Of a stretch of 7,737 nucleotides of DNA, positions 4,964 through 7,737 are shown piece after piece. A program made the translations under genes and the position numbers. Origin of the DNA: Solirubrobacteraceae bacterium (GTDB lineage: Bacteria; Actinomycetota; Thermoleophilia; Solirubrobacterales; Solirubrobacteraceae); assembly GCA_019683665.1 (NCBI GenBank), contig JADGIB010000168.1:1-7737 (forward strand). The letters are read 5' to 3'. Within the stretch, counting starts at the first letter, position 1. Each line of letters starts with the position of its first letter. Below the pieces are notes generated by a model. The model searched no databases. It was not told the DNA's origin and saw nothing but the letters and a program-made list of their open reading frames with translations.

Positions 4964-5443
4964 GGCGCCGCCCGCGACGCCCGCCGGGACCGCGTAGGGG
5001 ACGGCGATGACGCGCTCGCCGAGCTCGCGCGCCAGCGGGCCCGCGATGCGGCCGGGCCGCACGCCCGTCCCGAGGACGAGGACGTCGTGGCCGCCGCGCT
5101 CGAGCGCGCAGCGCAGCGCGCGGCGCACGCAGCGCGCCCGCGAGATCCCGCCGCACGCCTCGGGGCCGCTGACGAGGTGCCAGCGGACGGCGATGTCGTC
5201 GGGCAGCTCCTCGACGGTGCGGCGGACGAGGTCGCAGCCCATCGTCTCGACGTCCTCGACGAGCGGGAGGGCGAGCATCCCGACCCCGGCCCACGCGGGC
5301 GGCGGGACCGCGACGTGGACGAGCGTCAGCTCGGCGTTCCCGGCGCGGGCCATCGCGACGGCTCGCCGCACCCCGGCCCCCGCCTCCTCCGAGTGCTCGA
5401 GTCCGACGAGTATGCGCCGAGGCGTGTCGCCCACCATCTGCAT
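4934..5443 (-). CDS. Universal stress protein (UspA-like), Cys-rich and with a degenerate nucleotide-binding motif
   Basis: Cytoplasmic single-domain Usp-fold protein of 169 aa. The first strand and helix (RRILVGLEHSEEAGAGVRRA, 9-28), the second strand (ELTLVHVAVP, 38-47) and the late strand HDVLVLGTG (119-127) followed by an ERVIAVPYAVP strand (143-153) give the standard alpha/beta order. The ATP-binding G-x2-G-x9-G-[S/T] motif is not intact in G125-T-G-V-R-P-G-R-I-A-G, and the usual acidic residue in strand 1 is Glu16, so ATP binding is doubtful. Four cysteines (70, 97, 105, 112) are unusual for the family. The start at 5443 is supported by AGGGGAG 7 nt upstream; a second in-frame ATG lies two codons later. 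It is transcribed leftward behind the Bcr/CflA gene but has its own promoter-like elements. Its role in stress or dormancy is inferred from the family. Confidence 0.88.
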   Translation of the reverse strand: MQMVGDTPRRILVGLEHSEEAGAGVRRAVAMARAGNAELTLVHVAVPPPAWAGVGMLALPLVEDVETMGCDLVRRTVEELPDDIAVRWHLVSGPEACGGISRARCVRRALRCALERGGHDVLVLGTGVRPGRIAGPLARELGERVIAVPYAVPAGVAGGADRPRPVLAD

Positions 5444-5450
5444 CCCAGCT

Positions 5451-5498
5451 CTCCCCTGGGAAGGCGGATGCTAGTCGAGCTCGCGACGATCCGCGCAA
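5451..5498 (-). promoter_or_regulatory. Putative promoter and ribosome binding site of the universal stress gene
   Basis: Read leftward, TTGCGC (5498-5493) and TAGCAT (5473-5468) form a -35/-10-like pair with a rather long 19-bp spacer, and AGGGGAG (5457-5451) lies 7 nt before the ATG at 5443. This differs from the leaderless-looking rightward genes nearby. The 61-bp gap to the exporter stop at 5505 leaves room for an independent promoter. Confidence 0.45.
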
Positions 5499-5504
5499 GC
5501 ACGC

Positions 5505-6674
5505 TCAGCCGGCGGCGACGGGACGGCGGCGCCGGACAGCGATGAGCAGCACCGCCGCCGCGGCCAGGCCGGTGGCGGCCATGAGCACCGCCATCGGCAG
5601 CGTCGCCTCGGCGCCGCCGATCCCGGCCAGCGGCGCGGCGAGGCCGCCGATGCCGAACTGGGCGACGCCCATGAGCCCGGCGGCGGTGCCCGCGGCGTGC
5701 GGGTACTCCGACAGCGCGAGCGCCTGCGCGTTCGGGTTCACGATCCCCCGGCTGGCGATGAGGGCCCACAGGCAGGCGAGCAGGACGGCGAGCCCGGCGC
5801 CGGCGAGCGTCGCCGCCAGGAAGGCGGTGCCGGCCAGCGCGCCGACGGCCAGGCCGGCGGCGAGCATCCGCCGCGGGCCGACCCCGGTCACGAGCCGGGC
5901 GCTGAGCTGGGCGGCGAGCACCATGCCGAGCGCGTTGACGGCGAAGACGAGGCCGAACTCCAGCGGCGACAGGCCGTGGACGTCCTCGAGCAGGAACGAC
6001 GCGCCGGCCAGGTAGGCGGTGAGCGTCCCGAACGACAGCCCGAGGCAGAGCGCGTAGGCGACGAACGCGCGGTCGTGCAGCAGCTCGCCGAGCGCGCCGC
6101 GGGTGGCGGCCAGGCCGCCGCGGCGGCGGCGGTCCGGCGGCAGCGTCTCGGGCGCCTGCAGGAGCGCGGCGGCGAGCAGCCCGGCGCCGATGAGGCCGAG
6201 GACGCCAAACGTGCCGCGCCAGTCGGTGACCTCGAGCAGCAGGCCGCCGGCGATCGGCGCGACCATCGGCGCCACGCCCATGACGAGCATGAGCATCGCG
6301 AACACGCGGGCGGTGTCCGAGCCGCCGCCGGTGCGGTCGCGGACCATCGCGCGGGCGATGACGATCCCGGTCGCGCCCGCGACGCCCTGGGCGACGCGCA
6401 GCGCGACGAGCGTGGCGATCGACGGGGCGAGCGCGCAGAGCGCCGACGTCGCGGCGTAGACGGCCAGCCCGGCGAGCAGCGGCCGGCGCCGGCCGAGCGC
6501 GTCGCTGACCGGGCCGGCCAGGAGCTGGCCGGCCGCCATGCCGATCATGAACGCCGTGATCGTGAGCTGGGCCTGCGACGGGGATGCCGACAGGTCGTCG
6601 GTCATCGCCGGCATCCCCGGCAGGTACAGGTCCATCGAGAGCGGGCCGAACGTCGTCAGCGCGCCCAGGAGCAC
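5505..6674 (-). CDS. Bcr/CflA-type MFS drug-resistance transporter
   Basis: Inner-membrane efflux protein of about 389 aa, 12 predicted helices, drug:H+ antiporter group 1. Diagnostic pieces, numbered from the GTG at 6674: PLSMDLYLPGMPAM in helix 1, GPVSDALGRRRPLLAG after helix 2 (motif A), RVAQGVAGATGIVIARAMVRD, APMVAPIAGGLLLEVTDWR (motif C region), and the late SRGIVNPNAQALAL with GTAAGLMGVAQFGIG typical of Bcr/CflA. Start choice is unsettled: the GTG at 6674 lacks a Shine-Dalgarno and leaves almost nothing before helix 1. A GGAG sits 6 nt before an in-frame CTG at 6692, which would add MPGRLF. No in-frame ATG or GTG lies between 6674 and the metK stop at 6730. It follows metK by about 40-55 bp on the same strand and could be cotranscribed. 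The substrate is unknown (family members export bicyclomycin, chloramphenicol and other small molecules). Confidence 0.92.
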   Translation of the reverse strand: MLLGALTTFGPLSMDLYLPGMPAMTDDLSASPSQAQLTITAFMIGMAAGQLLAGPVSDALGRRRPLLAGLAVYAATSALCALAPSIATLVALRVAQGVAGATGIVIARAMVRDRTGGGSDTARVFAMLMLVMGVAPMVAPIAGGLLLEVTDWRGTFGVLGLIGAGLLAAALLQAPETLPPDRRRRGGLAATRGALGELLHDRAFVAYALCLGLSFGTLTAYLAGASFLLEDVHGLSPLEFGLVFAVNALGMVLAAQLSARLVTGVGPRRMLAAGLAVGALAGTAFLAATLAGAGLAVLLACLWALIASRGIVNPNAQALALSEYPHAAGTAAGLMGVAQFGIGGLAAPLAGIGGAEATLPMAVLMAATGLAAAAVLLIAVRRRRPVAAG

Positions 6675-6729
6675 GAAGAGGCGGCCGGGCAGGCCCCGCT
6701 CCGGCTCGGGATGTCGCCGCTCCGTCAGC

Positions 6730-7737
6730 TCAGGCCGTGGTCGGCGCGGCCAGCCCCGCGGCGTCGGCGAGGGCGGCGGCCTTGTCGGTGCGCTCCCACG
6801 TGAAGTCGTGGTCCTCGCGCCCGAAGTGGCCGTAGGCGGCGGTCTTCTGGTAGATGGGGCGGTGCAGGTCGAGGTCCTGGCGGAACGCCCCCGGCCGCAG
6901 GTCGAAGTGCTCGTCGATGAGCTGGGCGATCTGGGCGCGGCCGATCTTCTCGGTGCCGAACGTCTCGACCATCACCGACACCGGGCGCGCGACGCCGATC
7001 GCGTAGGCGACCTGCACCTCCGCCCGGTCCGCCAGCCCCGCGGCGACGATGTTCTTGGCCACGTAGCGGGCGGCATAGGCCGCCGAGCGGTCGACCTTGG
7101 ACGGGTCCTTGCCCGAGAACGCGCCGCCGCCGTGGCGGGCCATGCCACCGTAGGTGTCGACGATGATCTTGCGCCCCGTCAGGCCGCAGTCGCCGACCGG
7201 GCCACCGATCACGAACCGGCCCGTCGGATTGACCAGAAACGCCTCGCGCAGCGCGTTGGCGTCATACAGCTCCCTGGGCAGCACCGGCTCGACCACGTGC
7301 TCCCACAGATCATCCGGAAGCACCCCCTCCGACCCCTCCGCATGCTGGGTGGAGATCAGCAGCTTCTCAACAGCCACCGGACGCCCATCGCGATAGCGGA
7401 CCGACACCTGCGTCTTGCCGTCAGGACGCAGATACGGCAACACCCCCGAATGGCGCACATCCGCCAGCCGCTTGGCCAGCTTGTGCGCCAGGCTGATCGG
7501 CAGCGGCATCAGCTCCGGCGTCTCATTGGTCGCATAGCCGAACATCATCCCCTGATCCCCGGCCCCAGCGATGTCGAGCGCATCCTCATCATCAGGGTCC
7601 GTACGCGCCTCAAGCGCCTTGTCCACACCCTGGGCGATATCCGGCGACTGCTTGTCGATCGCGTTGATCACCGCACAGCTGTCGGCGCTGAACCCCAGAT
7701 CCGCGTCCACGTAGCCGATACGGCGGATCGTCTCGCG
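6730..7737 (-). CDS. metK: S-adenosylmethionine synthetase (methionine adenosyltransferase), N-terminus beyond the window
   Basis: Cytoplasmic enzyme that joins methionine and ATP to form S-adenosylmethionine, releasing phosphate and pyrophosphate; it works as a dimer of dimers with Mg2+ and K+. The window shows 335 residues, starting R-E-T-I-R-R-I-G-Y-V; roughly the first 50-60, including the HPDK active-site motif, lie off the right edge, and the first internal GTG at 7710 is not the start. Both family signatures are intact: GAGDQGMMFGYATNETPELM (the GAGDQG box at about 7566-7549) and GGGAFSGKDPSKVDRSAAY, with GDCGLTGRKIIVDTYGG before the second. The C-terminus GREDHDFTWERTDKA is normal. 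The gene is compositionally split: upstream of about 7200-7230 many codons end in T, downstream almost none do. Any SAM-sensing riboswitch would lie outside. The exporter gene follows on the same strand. Confidence 0.98.
   Translation of the reverse strand, partial: RETIRRIGYVDADLGFSADSCAVINAIDKQSPDIAQGVDKALEARTDPDDEDALDIAGAGDQGMMFGYATNETPELMPLPISLAHKLAKRLADVRHSGVLPYLRPDGKTQVSVRYRDGRPVAVEKLLISTQHAEGSEGVLPDDLWEHVVEPVLPRELYDANALREAFLVNPTGRFVIGGPVGDCGLTGRKIIVDTYGGMARHGGGAFSGKDPSKVDRSAAYAARYVAKNIVAAGLADRAEVQVAYAIGVARPVSVMVETFGTEKIGRAQIAQLIDEHFDLRPGAFRQDLDLHRPIYQKTAAYGHFGREDHDFTWERTDKAAALADAAGLAAPTTA

Noticed and set aside
4479..5498. Leftward 339-codon frame spanning the stress gene and the lipoprotein gene
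   Set aside because: It is out of frame with the Usp reading and its tail is the mirror of the Thr/Pro-rich lipoprotein. The lipobox and Usp motifs support the two separate genes instead.
5697..6803. Rightward open frame (368 codons) across the Bcr/CflA gene and the metK end
   Set aside because: Shadow composition (Arg/Glu/Gln-rich), no start signal, and it runs opposite to two well-supported genes.
1..7737. Defence island, CRISPR array, transposon or prophage
   Set aside because: No direct-repeat arrays, transposase, integrase, nuclease or phage-like genes are visible. All genes are ordinary chromosomal families, so I do not claim a new defence or mobile system.

Overview
The window is chromosomal DNA from a very high-GC bacterium. 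Its third codon positions are almost all G or C, its proteins are rich in Ala, Arg and Gly, and there are long antisense shadow ORFs. The gene set and the style of several proteins (a short conserved protein ending in a YPIERRLP / DYV-VNGR motif, an AraC-DinB fusion, and short TAnnnT boxes just ahead of start codons) fit an actinobacterium. My best guess is Thermoleophilia / Solirubrobacterales, but this is inferred from protein style, not from a marker comparison. I see no rRNA, tRNA, CRISPR array, insertion sequence or phage gene.

Left part (1-3984). A DHA2-type drug/metabolite efflux pump, cut by the left edge, is followed after 10 bp by a co-directional TetR regulator. The TetR gene ends stop-to-stop, with no gap, against a convergent flavin/F420-type split-barrel (PNPOx-like) protein. 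That gene is divergent from a helix-turn-helix (AraC-type) protein fused to a DinB-like four-helix domain. Next comes a COG3607-type VOC (glyoxalase-like) gene, closed by a very strong intrinsic terminator. The HTH-DinB, VOC and PNPOx genes together look like a small regulator-plus-enzyme module for a reactive small molecule. This is inference.

Middle part (3985-5443). An uncharacterised 159-aa soluble protein and a small Thr/Pro-rich lipoprotein run rightward. Both, like the TetR gene, have a TAnnnT hexamer 7-10 nt before the start codon and no well-placed Shine-Dalgarno, which suggests leaderless or near-leaderless transcription. In two cases the TAG stop of the previous gene forms the first half of the hexamer. 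The lipoprotein converges on a leftward universal stress protein, and the junction holds a perfect 18-bp palindrome.

Right part (5444-7737). Leftward genes in transcription order are metK (S-adenosylmethionine synthetase, 5' end beyond the window), a Bcr/CflA-type MFS exporter, and the universal stress protein, which has its own -10/-35-like elements and a good Shine-Dalgarno. metK is a compositional mosaic: its upstream portion uses many T-ending codons (10 of 18 Asp codons are GAT), whereas its downstream portion uses none for Asp (0 of 13) and matches the rest of the window.

Overall this is a mostly ordinary housekeeping and stress/efflux neighbourhood. The items most worth a second look are the metK codon-usage break, the HTH-DinB/VOC/PNPOx module, the stop-codon/promoter overlaps, and the Cys-rich, motif-degenerate universal stress protein.
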